The notes under the pieces: generated by a model | What the model saw: the letters and a program-made list of their open reading frames with translations, nothing else | Told to the model about the DNA's origin: nothing | Databases searched by the model: none | Position numbers and translations under genes: made by a program | DNA from: Oscillospiraceae bacterium | Lineage (GTDB): Bacteria > Bacillota > Clostridia > Oscillospirales > Ruminococcaceae | Assembly (NCBI GenBank): GCA_021202155.1 | Contig: JAJQDP010000008.1 | Coordinates: 1-44,995, forward strand | DNA: 44,995 nt | Direction of reading: 5' to 3' | Part shown: in pieces, positions 34,034 through 42,584 of the stretch | Numbering within the stretch: position 1 is the first letter of the stretch | How the letters are laid out: each line of letters opens with the position of its first letter

Positions 34034-34110
34034 TGGCGCGTCCTACAGGATTCGAACCTGTGACCTACGGCTTAGAAGGCAGTTGCTCTATCCAGCTGAG
34101 CTAAGGACGC
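34034..34110 (-). tRNA. tRNA-Arg (anticodon TCT)
   Basis: A 77-nt tRNA with CCA encoded. The acceptor arms GCGTCCT/AGGACGC and the T-arm ACAGG-TTCGAAT-CCTGT pair fully. The anticodon loop is CTTCTAA with anticodon TCT. The anticodon stem ACTGC/GCCGT has one T-C mismatch at its centre, where related tRNA-Arg(TCT) genes have a pair. It is the downstream member of a two-tRNA transcript. Confidence 0.9.
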
Positions 34111-34117
34111 AAAAAAA

Positions 34118-34191
<74 letters not shown>

Positions 34192-34239
34192 AGGGCTATA
34201 TTCGTTACCGGGAAAACTTATTTCTCAGCAACGAACGAT

Positions 34240-34268
34240 ATTATAGCACACGAAAAGGTAAATGTCAA
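34240..34268 (-). promoter_or_regulatory. Promoter of the tRNA-Gly/tRNA-Arg transcript
   Basis: TTGACA (34268-34263), a 17-nt spacer and TATAAT (34245-34240) on the minus strand: fully consensus hexamers with optimal spacing. Confidence 0.88.
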
Positions 34269-34295
34269 GGGGTTTCTTCCGGATTTTTTTCAAAA

Positions 34296-35000
34296 TCAGG
34301 AGCTTTCTTTATTCCGCCTGAGCTTCTCGATAATCTTGTCCTTGAAGAGTATACCAACCAATCCCAGGACAGCCACAACCGCGAACAGTATAACCGCTGT
34401 GATGAGATGCCCGTCGCTCAGACTTGCTCCGAAAACGGTTGAGAGAATTATCGCCGGGGTTCTTGCGAGCATCGAAAGGAAGAAGAACCGGGAAGGCTTT
34501 ATCTTTGTGAGAGGCACGATATATGTGAGAGCATCCTTTGGCATACCCGGGATCAGGAACAGGATGAAGACTGTCGCTTCAAGCTTCTTATCGTCGTTCA
34601 AAAATTCAAAACGCTTGATTCCCTTGCTGTCGACGAACGCCTCAACTACTGGCATTCCGAATTTGCGGACAGTCATGAAGACCAGGATGGAGCCTAAAAG
34701 TATTCCTAAGAAGCAGAGAAACGTTCCCCAGAAGTTTCCGAAGAGGACTCCGCCGAGAATCTGGATAACTCCGCCAGGGATGAGGGCGACTACCACCTGA
34801 AGCATCTGCAAGAGGAGATATACAATAACGCCCAAAACCACGTTGTGGTCGACTATCTCCTGAAGTGCTTCCCTGCCCTCATCGGTCGAGAGCATTTTTA
34901 CGAGCGGGATTCCGGCTATCGTCAGACCGACCATAACTATGACGAGGATGACTACAGCCGCAATTTTGATTGCCTTTTTGTTTTGGAAGATGTTTTTCAT
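34296..35000 (-). CDS. TVP38/TMEM64 (VTT-domain) membrane protein
   Basis: This 234-residue protein has about six membrane helices and the VTT (DedA-like) domain, including IPGGVIQILGGVLFGNFWG and LFLIPGMPKDALTYIVP. VTT proteins are linked to lipid scrambling or export in the membrane; this member's substrate is unknown. The gene lies 9 bp downstream of the ECF-S-like gene and is the last coding gene before the tRNAs. Confidence 0.88.
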   Translation of the reverse strand: MKNIFQNKKAIKIAAVVILVIVMVGLTIAGIPLVKMLSTDEGREALQEIVDHNVVLGVIVYLLLQMLQVVVALIPGGVIQILGGVLFGNFWGTFLCFLGILLGSILVFMTVRKFGMPVVEAFVDSKGIKRFEFLNDDKKLEATVFILFLIPGMPKDALTYIVPLTKIKPSRFFFLSMLARTPAIILSTVFGASLSDGHLITAVILFAVVAVLGLVGILFKDKIIEKLRRNKESS

Positions 35001-35009
35001 AGAAAAATC

Positions 35010-35552
35010 CTATCGCCGTTTTCCATGTCCGAAAAGCTTATGGCGGAGCCTCTTTTCATAGATATAGAGAAGCCTGTCCAAAAGTATATCGAACATTGCG
35101 AACACAACATTTCCTACTGCCAATAAAAGAATCCAGAACCACGAAAGCTCCCCCATCATATCCGTTTCGGTGATTCCGAAAACGAATATTATAATCAGAT
35201 ATGCCAACACCATTGCAACGTTGAAGACTGCGAACTTGAAAAGCATTTTCAGTGCCTTGGGCTTAATCTTCTGTATGTAGACCCGGAGGATCGGGTAGTA
35301 GCCAAAAAACATCACGAACATCATCGCCGCTTCCTTGTCGGGGCACATGAAAAGCGAAAGAACCGATACCCCGACATAGGCGCAAAGGCTTGTTTTCAAG
35401 CCGCATTCTGTATAGAGAATATACATTAGTATTGAGCATATCATCGGGAAAACATACAGGAATATCGGAAGAAATCCGACTGAAAACTCAAGTACCAGGC
35501 AGAGTGCCGAGACTATCCCGCCGAATGCGACGTTGAAAGCTGTCTTTCTCAT
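35010..35552 (-). CDS. Multi-pass membrane protein, ECF S-component-like
   Basis: This 180-residue protein has five to six membrane helices and begins RKTAFNVAFGGIVSALCLVLE, which resembles the N-terminus of small S-components of ECF vitamin importers. It overlaps pncB by 4 bp (ATGA), so a niacin S-component is possible, but no ECF ATPase or T-component is in the window and I see no diagnostic residue. Treat it as a membrane protein of unknown function. Confidence 0.65.
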   Translation of the reverse strand: MRKTAFNVAFGGIVSALCLVLEFSVGFLPIFLYVFPMICSILMYILYTECGLKTSLCAYVGVSVLSLFMCPDKEAAMMFVMFFGYYPILRVYIQKIKPKALKMLFKFAVFNVAMVLAYLIIIFVFGITETDMMGELSWFWILLLAVGNVVFAMFDILLDRLLYIYEKRLRHKLFGHGKRR

Positions 35553-37003
35553 TTTGCAAAGTGGTGCGAGTGCTCGTTGAGAAGACCCTGCTTGATGTCC
35601 CAGAGCTTCTGTGAGAGGTCGACATAGTGAACGTGGGGGTTCTCAAAACGAAGGACAGAATCCCACATTGTGGCTATCTCGCGGATGCAGTGGTTTCTGC
35701 TCTCGCTCAAAGTAGGCATGTTGTATACGCACTCGCCGTTTTTGAAGATGGGCACAAGAAGCTCACGAGCAGTGTAATTTTCGAGAGTTCTGCGCTTCCA
35801 GGTGTAGTCCGGGTCGAAGATTTCAAGCGGCTCCATGTCGTTGACAGTCTCGTCATGCAAGCAGAGATAGTCCGCAATTGCCTTGCAGTTGTCGTTGTCG
35901 TAGAAACGGTAGAGCTTCTTGAAGTGAGGGGTCGTGATCTTCTGGACGTTCTCGGAAATCTTGATCTTCGGGATTACGTTGCCGTTCTCATCTTCAAACG
36001 CAACGAGCTTATATACGCCGTCGAGAACGGATGAAGGCTTCGAGGTGATGAGTCTTTCGCCGACTCCGAATGAGTCGACCTTTGCACCCTGGAGGAGCAT
36101 ATCGCGGATGAGGTATTCATCAAGCGAGTTTGAAGCAGTTATCTTACAATCGGGATAGCCGGCATCATCGAGCATCTTTCTTGCCTTCTGAGACAGGTAG
36201 GTTATGTCGCCCGAGTCGATTCTTATGCCCTTGGGACGCTTGCCGAGAGGCTTGAGGACTTCATCGAAAGCCTTTATAGCGTTCGGAACACCGCTCTTGA
36301 GTACGTTATAGGTGTCGACAAGAAGGGTTGCGTTGTCGGGATAGACCTCGCAGTATGCCTTGAAGGCTTCGTATTCGGTATCAAACATCTGAACCCATGA
36401 GTGAGCCATTGTGCCGGTTGCAGGGACGCCGAATTCCTCGTCAGTGAGTGCACAGGCTGTTGCCGCCGCTCCGCCGATATAGGCGGCTCTTGCACCAAGC
36501 ACTGCCGCGTCGGGACCATGGGCTCTGCGGGAGCCGAACTCGGCTATCACTCTGCCCTCGGCGGCACGAACGATTCTGTTAGCCTTTGTCGCGATGAGCG
36601 ACTGGTGATTGATAGTGAGAAGTAAAAACGTCTCAAGAAGCTGTGCCTGGATTGCTGGAGCGCGGATTGTCATAATAGGCTCGTTCGGGAAGACCACTGT
36701 TCCCTCAGGAACTGCCCATACGTCTCCGGTGAACTTGAAGCCCTTCAGATACTTTAAAAAGTCCTCCGAGAATTGCTTCTTCGAGCGGAGGTATTCTATA
36801 TCCTTGTCGTCAAAGTGCAGGTTCTTTATGTAGTCTATAGCCTGCTCAAGTCCTGCCGCGATGACATAGCCGCCGTCGCCGGGAACTCTTCTGTAGAAAA
36901 GGTCGAAATAACAGACCCTGTCCATCAGCCCTTTTTCAAAGTAGCCGTTGCCCATTGTCAGCTCATAGTAGTCAAAAAGCATTGTGTAATTTACGTTGTT
37001 CAT
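35549..37003 (-). CDS. pncB: Nicotinate phosphoribosyltransferase
   Basis: This 484-residue enzyme condenses nicotinate with PRPP to nicotinate mononucleotide, the entry point of NAD salvage. Family features are the N-terminal TDYYELTMG-like FDYYELTMGNGYF, the EFGSRRAHGPDAA block with the phosphate-acceptor histidine, and the RIDSGD motif. It overlaps the membrane protein gene downstream and is 4 bp overlapped by rluB upstream. pncC in the same window is another NAD-salvage enzyme but on a separate transcript. Confidence 0.93.
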   Translation of the reverse strand: MNNVNYTMLFDYYELTMGNGYFEKGLMDRVCYFDLFYRRVPGDGGYVIAAGLEQAIDYIKNLHFDDKDIEYLRSKKQFSEDFLKYLKGFKFTGDVWAVPEGTVVFPNEPIMTIRAPAIQAQLLETFLLLTINHQSLIATKANRIVRAAEGRVIAEFGSRRAHGPDAAVLGARAAYIGGAAATACALTDEEFGVPATGTMAHSWVQMFDTEYEAFKAYCEVYPDNATLLVDTYNVLKSGVPNAIKAFDEVLKPLGKRPKGIRIDSGDITYLSQKARKMLDDAGYPDCKITASNSLDEYLIRDMLLQGAKVDSFGVGERLITSKPSSVLDGVYKLVAFEDENGNVIPKIKISENVQKITTPHFKKLYRFYDNDNCKAIADYLCLHDETVNDMEPLEIFDPDYTWKRRTLENYTARELLVPIFKNGECVYNMPTLSESRNHCIREIATMWDSVLRFENPHVHYVDLSQKLWDIKQGLLNEHSHHFAK

Positions 37004-37773
37004 TTTTTCTTGCCTCGATTGTTTTTATTTTGGGAATCCTTAGATCCCTTTTGAATAGCATTTCTTAGTGCTGTAAGCTCTGCCGGCGTCAATTCCCGAT
37101 AGTCGCCCGGCTTCAGCATTCCAAGTTTTATTGGTCCCACAGAGGTTCTTTTGAGTCTTGCAACCTCCAAGCCAACTGCGTTGCACATACGCCGTATCTG
37201 GCGGTTTCTGCCCTCGCGGATTGTTATCTGCAGGACTACTCTCCCCTCCTCCTTTGTGAGAACCAGAACTGTTGCAGGGAGAGTTTTCTTTCCGTCATCC
37301 AGGACTACGCCCTCGGAAAGCTGGACGAGCTGTTCCTCGGTCACTCCAGGTCTGACAGTTACCCGATATGTTTTTGAAATGTGACAGCTTGGGTGCATTA
37401 TAGCGTTTGCCATCGCGCCGTCATTAGTGAAGAGAAGCAGTCCTTCCGAATTCATGTCGAGCCTGCCGATGGGATATACTCTCTCCTCAACGCCAGTGAG
37501 AAGCTCTGTTACGCACCTTCTGCCGCGGTCGTCACTCATTGATGTTACATAGCCGCGGGGCTTATTGAGCATGATATAGATGTTACTTTTCTTCTCGTCT
37601 GTGGGAAGATTGATGCCGTCTATACTGATTAAGTCCTTCCTTGGGTCTGCCTTGTCGCCCAATTTGCAGGGTCTGCCATTTACCTTGACCCTGCCCTCGG
37701 AAATCATTGCCTCTGCTTTCCTTCGGGAGGTAACTCCGCAGTCGGAGATTATCTTCTGTATTCTTTCCGTCAT
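37000..37773 (-). CDS. rluB: RsuA/RluB-family rRNA pseudouridine synthase
   Basis: This 257-residue protein has an N-terminal S4 RNA-binding domain (about residues 1-60), then the catalytic domain with D106 in GRLDMNSEGLL. It is probably RluB, which modifies the large-subunit rRNA near the peptidyl-transferase centre. The C-terminal tail KGSKDSQNKNNRGKKK is strongly basic. In B. subtilis rluB also lies in the scpA-scpB-dacB region, which matches its place here after dacF. It overlaps pncB by 4 bp. Confidence 0.88.
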   Translation of the reverse strand: MTERIQKIISDCGVTSRRKAEAMISEGRVKVNGRPCKLGDKADPRKDLISIDGINLPTDEKKSNIYIMLNKPRGYVTSMSDDRGRRCVTELLTGVEERVYPIGRLDMNSEGLLLFTNDGAMANAIMHPSCHISKTYRVTVRPGVTEEQLVQLSEGVVLDDGKKTLPATVLVLTKEEGRVVLQITIREGRNRQIRRMCNAVGLEVARLKRTSVGPIKLGMLKPGDYRELTPAELTALRNAIQKGSKDSQNKNNRGKKK

Positions 37774-37791
37774 TTTATCACCGTTTTGTTT

Positions 37792-38691
37792 TTAATTGGT
37801 TTCGCTGATATGCGATACTGCTCCCGCCATCTGGAAGCAGTAATCGTAGAGGTTTGTATGGTCATACCAGTCGTTCGGGTCGCTCAGGGTTACACAGATG
37901 AGAGTCACTCCGTCCCGCTCACATGCAGAAACAAGGCATCTTCCTGCTTTGTCGGTGAAGCCCGTCTTAACACCGATGACACCGTCGCAGGAGCTCAGTA
38001 GCTTATTCGAGTTTGAAAGCCAGAAGCTTTCGCCGTCGCCGAATTCAAGGCATATTGAGCTTGTCCCGCATATCTCGCGAAAAGTCTCATTTGAAAGTGC
38101 CAGGCGCGTGAGGTTTGCCATGTCGAGAGCGGTTGAATAGTGCTCGTCGGTGTAGTCGTCAAGACCTGATGGCGTGACGAAATGAGTATTTGTGAGCCCG
38201 AAATTCTCGGCTTTTTCGTTCATCAGCTCCACAAAGCTTTCGATGCTCCCCGCCACGGCGACTGCCGATGCATTTGCCGCATCATTGCCGCTCGGGAGCA
38301 TCATTCCATAGCACAAAATCCGCTTTGTGACTATCCTGCCCTCACTCAGACCCATTGACGAGCCTTCGACCTTGATAGCCTCGCTATCGACTGTGAACCA
38401 GCTATCTATATCGCCTGATTCGAGAGTGAGAAGCGTCGTCATTATCTTCGTCGTGCTCGCCATAGGGAGCTGTAAATCGGCGTTTTTCTCATAGAGAACT
38501 TTGCCGGTCTCATACTCGACAACCACTGCCGCCCTTGCCGCTATCTGCGGCTCGGAGAGAAGAGATACCGACAATACAGATGCCGTTCCCGAATCGGACG
38601 AGGCATTCCTTGCCTTTATGCAGATGCAGGACGCCATCACGACCAAGCATATCAGGCAGACTGCAACCCGTTTTATTGTATACTTATCCAT
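37792..38691 (-). CDS. D-alanyl-D-alanine carboxypeptidase (S11, DacF-like)
   Basis: The 299-residue protein has a hydrophobic N-terminal signal or anchor (about residues 8-25) and all three S11 motifs: S79-T-T-K82, S134-G-N and KTG near residue 240. It trims the terminal D-Ala of peptidoglycan stem peptides. It lacks the C-terminal beta domain of vegetative PBP5, as several short DacF/DacB-like proteins do. The ScpA-ScpB-DUF2953-YtfJ order upstream supports a spore-related DacF/DacB, but this is inferred. Confidence 0.88.
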   Translation of the reverse strand: MDKYTIKRVAVCLICLVVMASCICIKARNASSDSGTASVLSVSLLSEPQIAARAAVVVEYETGKVLYEKNADLQLPMASTTKIMTTLLTLESGDIDSWFTVDSEAIKVEGSSMGLSEGRIVTKRILCYGMMLPSGNDAANASAVAVAGSIESFVELMNEKAENFGLTNTHFVTPSGLDDYTDEHYSTALDMANLTRLALSNETFREICGTSSICLEFGDGESFWLSNSNKLLSSCDGVIGVKTGFTDKAGRCLVSACERDGVTLICVTLSDPNDWYDHTNLYDYCFQMAGAVSHISETN

Positions 38692-38765
38692 AAGCTTTCT
38701 CGTATTCCTTTCCAGCCGGATTTGCGGCTGTAGATTACGATTAGTTTGTGGACATACATCAAAAA

Positions 38766-39194
38766 TTATTCGCCCGTTTCCTCGTCTTCGTCATTGTCGT
38801 TGCATACAACTTCCAGCTTCTTGTTCTTATCAAGGAAGCTGACGACCTTGTCGATTACGTCTGGGATGGTCGCGAGTGCGGCATTCTCCTTGGGAGCGTT
38901 GACCGTGAGCTGTAAAAGCTTGGTTGCGCCGTCGGGAGCTATTGTGATGAATGCCAGAGGAGTTACGGTCACTCCGCCACCCATTCCGCCGCCGAAGAGG
39001 TCCTTTTCGTTCTGGACAGGGAGGTCGGAACCGCCTGAGCCGAAGCCGACAGAGACCTTGGAAACAGGAATAATAGTGGTTCCGTTCGGAACGGTTATCG
39101 GGCTACCGACAACAGTATCGACGTCAACTACTTCCTTGATTTTCTCGATTGCGGTCTGAACTAATCCTTCAAGATTACTTTTCTTTTCGTTCAT
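38766..39194 (-). CDS. ytfJ: YtfJ/GerW-family sporulation protein
   Basis: This 142-residue protein has the family's core: the N-terminal amphipathic helix, VVGSPITVPNGTTIIPVSKVSVGFGSGGSD, and the glycine-rich FGGGMGGGVTVTPLAFI. In B. subtilis YtfJ (GerW) is a forespore protein needed for efficient germination. It overlaps the preceding DUF2953 gene by 20 bp, which suggests tight coupling. The acidic C-terminal tail (NDNDEDEETGE) is unusual. Its presence suggests a spore-forming ancestor. Confidence 0.9.
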   Translation of the reverse strand: MNEKKSNLEGLVQTAIEKIKEVVDVDTVVGSPITVPNGTTIIPVSKVSVGFGSGGSDLPVQNEKDLFGGGMGGGVTVTPLAFITIAPDGATKLLQLTVNAPKENAALATIPDVIDKVVSFLDKNKKLEVVCNDNDEDEETGE

Positions 39195-39975
39195 GTTGAT
39201 CCTTCTTTCTTGAAATACCCTCTGTCTCAGGTTTGTCGAGACTATCGAGAGCTGATTTCACTTTAATATAGTTTATAAGTATATACACGGCTAACGCCAA
39301 TATAGACAGGACTTTCGCCTTGATTAAAAGGCTACCATTCGCTTCAAAAACTTTGTGCTCATAATCGCACTTGATTTCGGTTTTCCTGATTTTAACTGAG
39401 AATAAACTGCAGATGAGTGCGAGAACGTTATAGAAAACTGCGTTTATTTTTCCAAAATTTATTCCGGCAGTTGAGGCATCCTCGCCGCCAACAGTCAGGT
39501 AGAGCTCCAGATCATCGATTTTAATGAGCTTCAAGAGCTTTCTTAGGGCGGTCTTGACATTCGGGAGATACTGCTTGATTACGTTCCACTTGTCAAGTAA
39601 TGAGCTACCCTTCTTTTCTTCCTTGGGCTCTTCGGTCGACTTATTAGGCTCGCTTGATTCGGGCTTATCTTCTGTGGGATTTTGCTCACGTTGGGGTTCG
39701 GGTTTACCCTGAACCTCTGAGATTTCGCTTATTTCGATTTCTGGCTCTTTCGGCTTTGGCTTCGGCTCAATTTGCTCTGTAGGCTCGTCCAAATCCGCGG
39801 GCTTGTCCTCCTGCTTATTCTCAGAGGTGTCGAGCTTGAAAACCTCAAGCCAGAGGTACTTAACCGAGAGCCTTAAGCCCTTCTTATCGAAACCGACGTA
39901 GACCCTGATTGAGAAAAGCGTGAGGATAAAAATCAAAAGAAGCAGAGCTAAAAGCACTATGCCTATGATTTTCAA
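39175..39975 (-). CDS. DUF2953-domain protein (YtfI-like)
   Basis: This 266-residue protein has an N-terminal membrane helix, an acidic/proline-rich spacer (about residues 55-120, with repeated KPKPKE and PEPQREQNP) and a C-terminal domain of the DUF2953 family (about 125-245). In clostridia DUF2953 genes usually sit beside ytfJ, as here. The function is not known; a sporulation or envelope role is inferred from context. Confidence 0.8.
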   Translation of the reverse strand: MKIIGIVLLALLLLIFILTLFSIRVYVGFDKKGLRLSVKYLWLEVFKLDTSENKQEDKPADLDEPTEQIEPKPKPKEPEIEISEISEVQGKPEPQREQNPTEDKPESSEPNKSTEEPKEEKKGSSLLDKWNVIKQYLPNVKTALRKLLKLIKIDDLELYLTVGGEDASTAGINFGKINAVFYNVLALICSLFSVKIRKTEIKCDYEHKVFEANGSLLIKAKVLSILALAVYILINYIKVKSALDSLDKPETEGISRKKDQHERKEK

Positions 39976-40017
39976 TATTGTAAGAAATATTACTATAACG
40001 CTCCGCCTCCAATCGGA

Positions 40018-40569
40018 TTATTCTTCGCTTTCTATCTCGTCGATGCTTATCTGCCCCTCGTCAGACGGCAGTGGCGGGAGCTCACCCAAGCTTGAGATTC
40101 CAAAGCATCTTAAGAAATTCTCGGTTGTCTTGAATAGAACCGGCTTTCCAGGGATGTCAAGCCTTCCTGCCTCGGCGATCAGCTCTTTTTCAAGAAGATT
40201 ATTGACAACTCCCGAGCTGTCTACTCCACGGACATCATCGATAAAACTTCTTGTAACCGGCTGATTATAGGCGATTATCGTGAGGACTTCAAGAGCCGCC
40301 TGAGAAAGTGCCCCGCTTCTCTTTGAGCGGACTGCCGCCGAGATATAGGGTGCGAACTCCTTTTTAGTGACTAACTGCCTGGATGAATCAAGCTTTATAA
40401 CTTCAAGAGCTGAGCCGGTCTCAGAATATCTGTCGTTGAGAAGCCTTATGAAGCTGTCAAGCTCCGCGAGCTCAATTCCCGCAGAAGCCGCCAATTTCTC
40501 GTCCTCCACCGGCTCGCCAAGGGCGAAAAGAATTGCTTCAAGTGCCGAAAGCTTTTCACTGTACTCCAT
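40018..40569 (-). CDS. scpB: Segregation and condensation protein B
   Basis: This 183-residue winged-helix protein is ScpB, the kleisin-interacting subunit of the bacterial SMC complex that condenses and separates chromosomes. ALSQAALEVLTIIAYNQPVTR is the family signature (about residues 88-108). It overlaps scpA by 14 bp and precedes the DUF2953 gene. Confidence 0.93.
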   Translation of the reverse strand: MEYSEKLSALEAILFALGEPVEDEKLAASAGIELAELDSFIRLLNDRYSETGSALEVIKLDSSRQLVTKKEFAPYISAAVRSKRSGALSQAALEVLTIIAYNQPVTRSFIDDVRGVDSSGVVNNLLEKELIAEAGRLDIPGKPVLFKTTENFLRCFGISSLGELPPLPSDEGQISIDEIESEE

Positions 40570-41302
40570 TCGTTTTCCTCCTGTTGAGAGTTATCTCGGT
40601 GTTGTCATCGTTAAGGCTCACTCTTCCGGACTTTGCGAGCTCCAATACAGCTAAGAACGCCGCTATCTTCTCAGATTTGCCGCTTATTCCGTCGAGGAGC
40701 ACCGACACCGGGCAGGTTCCTGTCTTATAGAGTCGCTTCAGTACTGAGACTATTCCCGTCGAGACGGACACCACGCGGTGAGAGACAAGCGGCTTGAAGA
40801 CGGAAGCCTCAACAGGTCGCTCGCGCATCTTCTTGTCAAAGATTCCAACGTATGCGTCGATAAGTGCCTGAGGGTCGCAATGCCCAACGTAGGTTTTTGG
40901 GAGTTCCGGGAGTGTCGGCTCGCTTGCGAATACTTTGTCCCCGACATAAAGCTGGGACAGCTTTTCCGCCGCCTGCTTGCAGACGGAATACTGGGTGAGT
41001 TTTCCCTCCAACTCATGCTTGAGTTCGACCGCCTCTTCATGCTTCGGGAGAAGATAGAGAGTCTTGATTAAAATGAGCCTTGCCGCCATCTCAAGGAAAT
41101 CTCCGGCGTACTCGAAATCGTAGTCCTCTATGCCGTCGATGTAGTCAAGATACTGGTCAAGTAGTGCCGAAATCTCAATATCGGCGATACTCAGCTTGTG
41201 CTTTGAGATGAGAAAGAGGAGCAGGTCAAGCGGTCCCTCAAATCCCTCAAGCCGGTAAACAACATCGTTCCTGCCTGCTGATTGTGTACTCTGTGTACTC
41301 AT
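40556..41302 (-). CDS. scpA: Segregation and condensation protein A
   Basis: This 248-residue kleisin bridges the SMC heads. LEGFEGPLDLLLFLISKHKLSI near the N-terminus is diagnostic, and the C-terminal winged helix holds KIAAFLAVLELAKSGRV. It begins 3 bp after the site-2 protease gene and overlaps scpB, forming one operon. Confidence 0.94.
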   Translation of the reverse strand: MSTQSTQSAGRNDVVYRLEGFEGPLDLLLFLISKHKLSIADIEISALLDQYLDYIDGIEDYDFEYAGDFLEMAARLILIKTLYLLPKHEEAVELKHELEGKLTQYSVCKQAAEKLSQLYVGDKVFASEPTLPELPKTYVGHCDPQALIDAYVGIFDKKMRERPVEASVFKPLVSHRVVSVSTGIVSVLKRLYKTGTCPVSVLLDGISGKSEKIAAFLAVLELAKSGRVSLNDDNTEITLNRRKTNGVQ

Positions 41303-41305
41303 AGG

Positions 41306-42004
41306 TTAAAAAATCGCTTTCATAATCAATTCAACCCAGAAGAAGAGGTAGTAAAGTCCCCTGTAGAAGAGGTTTATAAGCCAGTTGAGCGGGGTTGTCA
41401 GAATTCCGGTGAAGAGTAAAAGCAAGAAGCCAATGTAGATATATCTCTGATACCTTGAGAGCCAGGCATTGACCTTGTAAGGCGCGAAGACGCTCAGTAC
41501 TCTTGAACCATCAAGCGGAGGAATCGGTATGAGATTGAATATCGCCAGGGAAAGATTTACAGTGATGAAATAGTAAACGGCAAGGAAGACGTAGTAGAGA
41601 ACGTTATATGCCGTATCAGACAGCGCGATGCAGACCGGGATATAGTTTATGATTCTTAAGGCAAACATTCCTATTGCCGCACAGAGTAGGTTTGAAATAG
41701 GTCCTGCGGCGGCAGTTATAGCCGTGCCTTTCTTGTAGTCGCGGAAGTTCCTCGGATTTACAGGAACGGGCTTTGCCCAGCCGAAACCGAACAGCACAAG
41801 AAAAATTGCTCCGAAAATGTCAAGGTGTGCAATTGGGTTCAAGGTCATTCTGCCCGACATATATGCAGTTTCGTCTCCCATCTTGTGGGCGGCATAGGCG
41901 TGGGCACATTCGTGGACAGGGAGAACAGTGAATATGATAAGAAGTCTGATTCCAACTAATATCAGAAGCGTCTGAGGGTCGTTGAGATAAGAGAGTATTG
42001 ACAA
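41306..42004 (-). CDS. Site-2 protease-like M50 metallopeptidase
   Basis: This 232-residue membrane protein has the zinc motif HECAH (residues 31-35) and a distal NLIPIPPLDGSR, with about five membrane helices. It matches the short M50B family (YwhC/YydH-type), without PDZ or CBS domains. Substrates of these clostridial homologues are mostly unknown. The start is TTG at 42004, with AAAAGGAG upstream. It is the first gene of the scp operon. Confidence 0.9.
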   Translation of the reverse strand: MSILSYLNDPQTLLILVGIRLLIIFTVLPVHECAHAYAAHKMGDETAYMSGRMTLNPIAHLDIFGAIFLVLFGFGWAKPVPVNPRNFRDYKKGTAITAAAGPISNLLCAAIGMFALRIINYIPVCIALSDTAYNVLYYVFLAVYYFITVNLSLAIFNLIPIPPLDGSRVLSVFAPYKVNAWLSRYQRYIYIGFLLLLFTGILTTPLNWLINLFYRGLYYLFFWVELIMKAIF

Positions 42005-42079
42005 TTAGGGTTGCTCCTTTTCGGTATATTTTCAAAGCCGATACGGGCTTGATATTTGTGTTAAAAACCGTGCAGACTA

Positions 42080-42108
42080 ATGATACACCATTTATGTGAA
42101 AATTTCAA
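42080..42108 (-). promoter_or_regulatory. Promoter of the site-2 protease-scpAB operon
   Basis: TTGAAA (42108-42103), a 17-nt spacer and TATCAT (42085-42080) on the minus strand. The 42005-42340 stretch holds this promoter, the rpmB promoter and an AT-rich hairpin, but no gene. Confidence 0.7.
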
Positions 42109-42184
42109 GTCATCTTTACCCCAATAAATGCTTTCAGGGTGAAATTTTAAAGATTTGGACACAGTTTTTTCAGGTTTGAGGCTA

Positions 42185-42203
42185 TTTTTCGGATTCCGAA
42201 AAA
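42185..42203. other. AT-rich hairpin in the divergent intergenic region
   Basis: TTTTTCGG-ATT-CCGAAAAA is a perfect 8-bp inverted repeat located between the two divergent promoters. It could be a protein site or a terminator-like hairpin; nothing in the sequence decides this. Confidence 0.4.
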
Positions 42204-42220
42204 AATATTTCAAAAAACAC

Positions 42221-42249
42221 TTGCATTTGTCGCGGAAATTTGATATGAT
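42221..42249 (+). promoter_or_regulatory. Promoter of rpmB
   Basis: TTGCAT (42221-42226), a 17-nt spacer and TATGAT (42244-42249), about 90 nt before the start codon. Confidence 0.75.
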
Positions 42250-42340
42250 AGATGACGTTGAATTATGATTATAACTACGCTGATTGAGTTGGCACGATTT
42301 TCTGTCTCTCAAGTAAGCTTGAAGAAGGAGGTGCAGCCCA

Positions 42341-42526
42341 ATGGCAAAGTGTGAAATTTGCGGTAAGGGTGTTACTTTCGGAAATAAGGTATCTCACTCA
42401 ATGAGAAGCACCAACAGAACTTGGAAGCCGAACATCATGAGAGTTAAGGCTATCAAGAACGGTACTCCCTGCCATATGTATGTCTGCTCGAGGTGCTTAA
42501 GATCCGGAAAAGTAACCAGAGCTTAA
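42341..42526 (+). CDS. rpmB: 50S ribosomal protein L28
   Basis: This 61-residue L28 begins AKCEICGKG, with cysteine pairs C4/C7 and a second CSRC pair near residues 53-56, the zinc-binding form. The perfect ribosome site AAGGAGGTG precedes ATG. It is a single-gene transcript with its own promoter and terminator on the strand opposite to its neighbours. Confidence 0.95.
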   Translation: MAKCEICGKGVTFGNKVSHSMRSTNRTWKPNIMRVKAIKNGTPCHMYVCSRCLRSGKVTRA

Positions 42527-42553
42527 TCGCGCAAACCATACCAAAAACAAATT

Positions 42554-42584
42554 CAGTCGACCTTTTCGGGGTCGGCTGTTTTTT
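42554..42584. terminator. Terminator between rpmB and rsmA
   Basis: CAGTCGACC-TTTTCGG-GGTCGGCTG (9 bp, one G-U pair) followed by six T. It lies between two convergent genes and the T-run overlaps the rsmA stop codon region. Confidence 0.82.
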
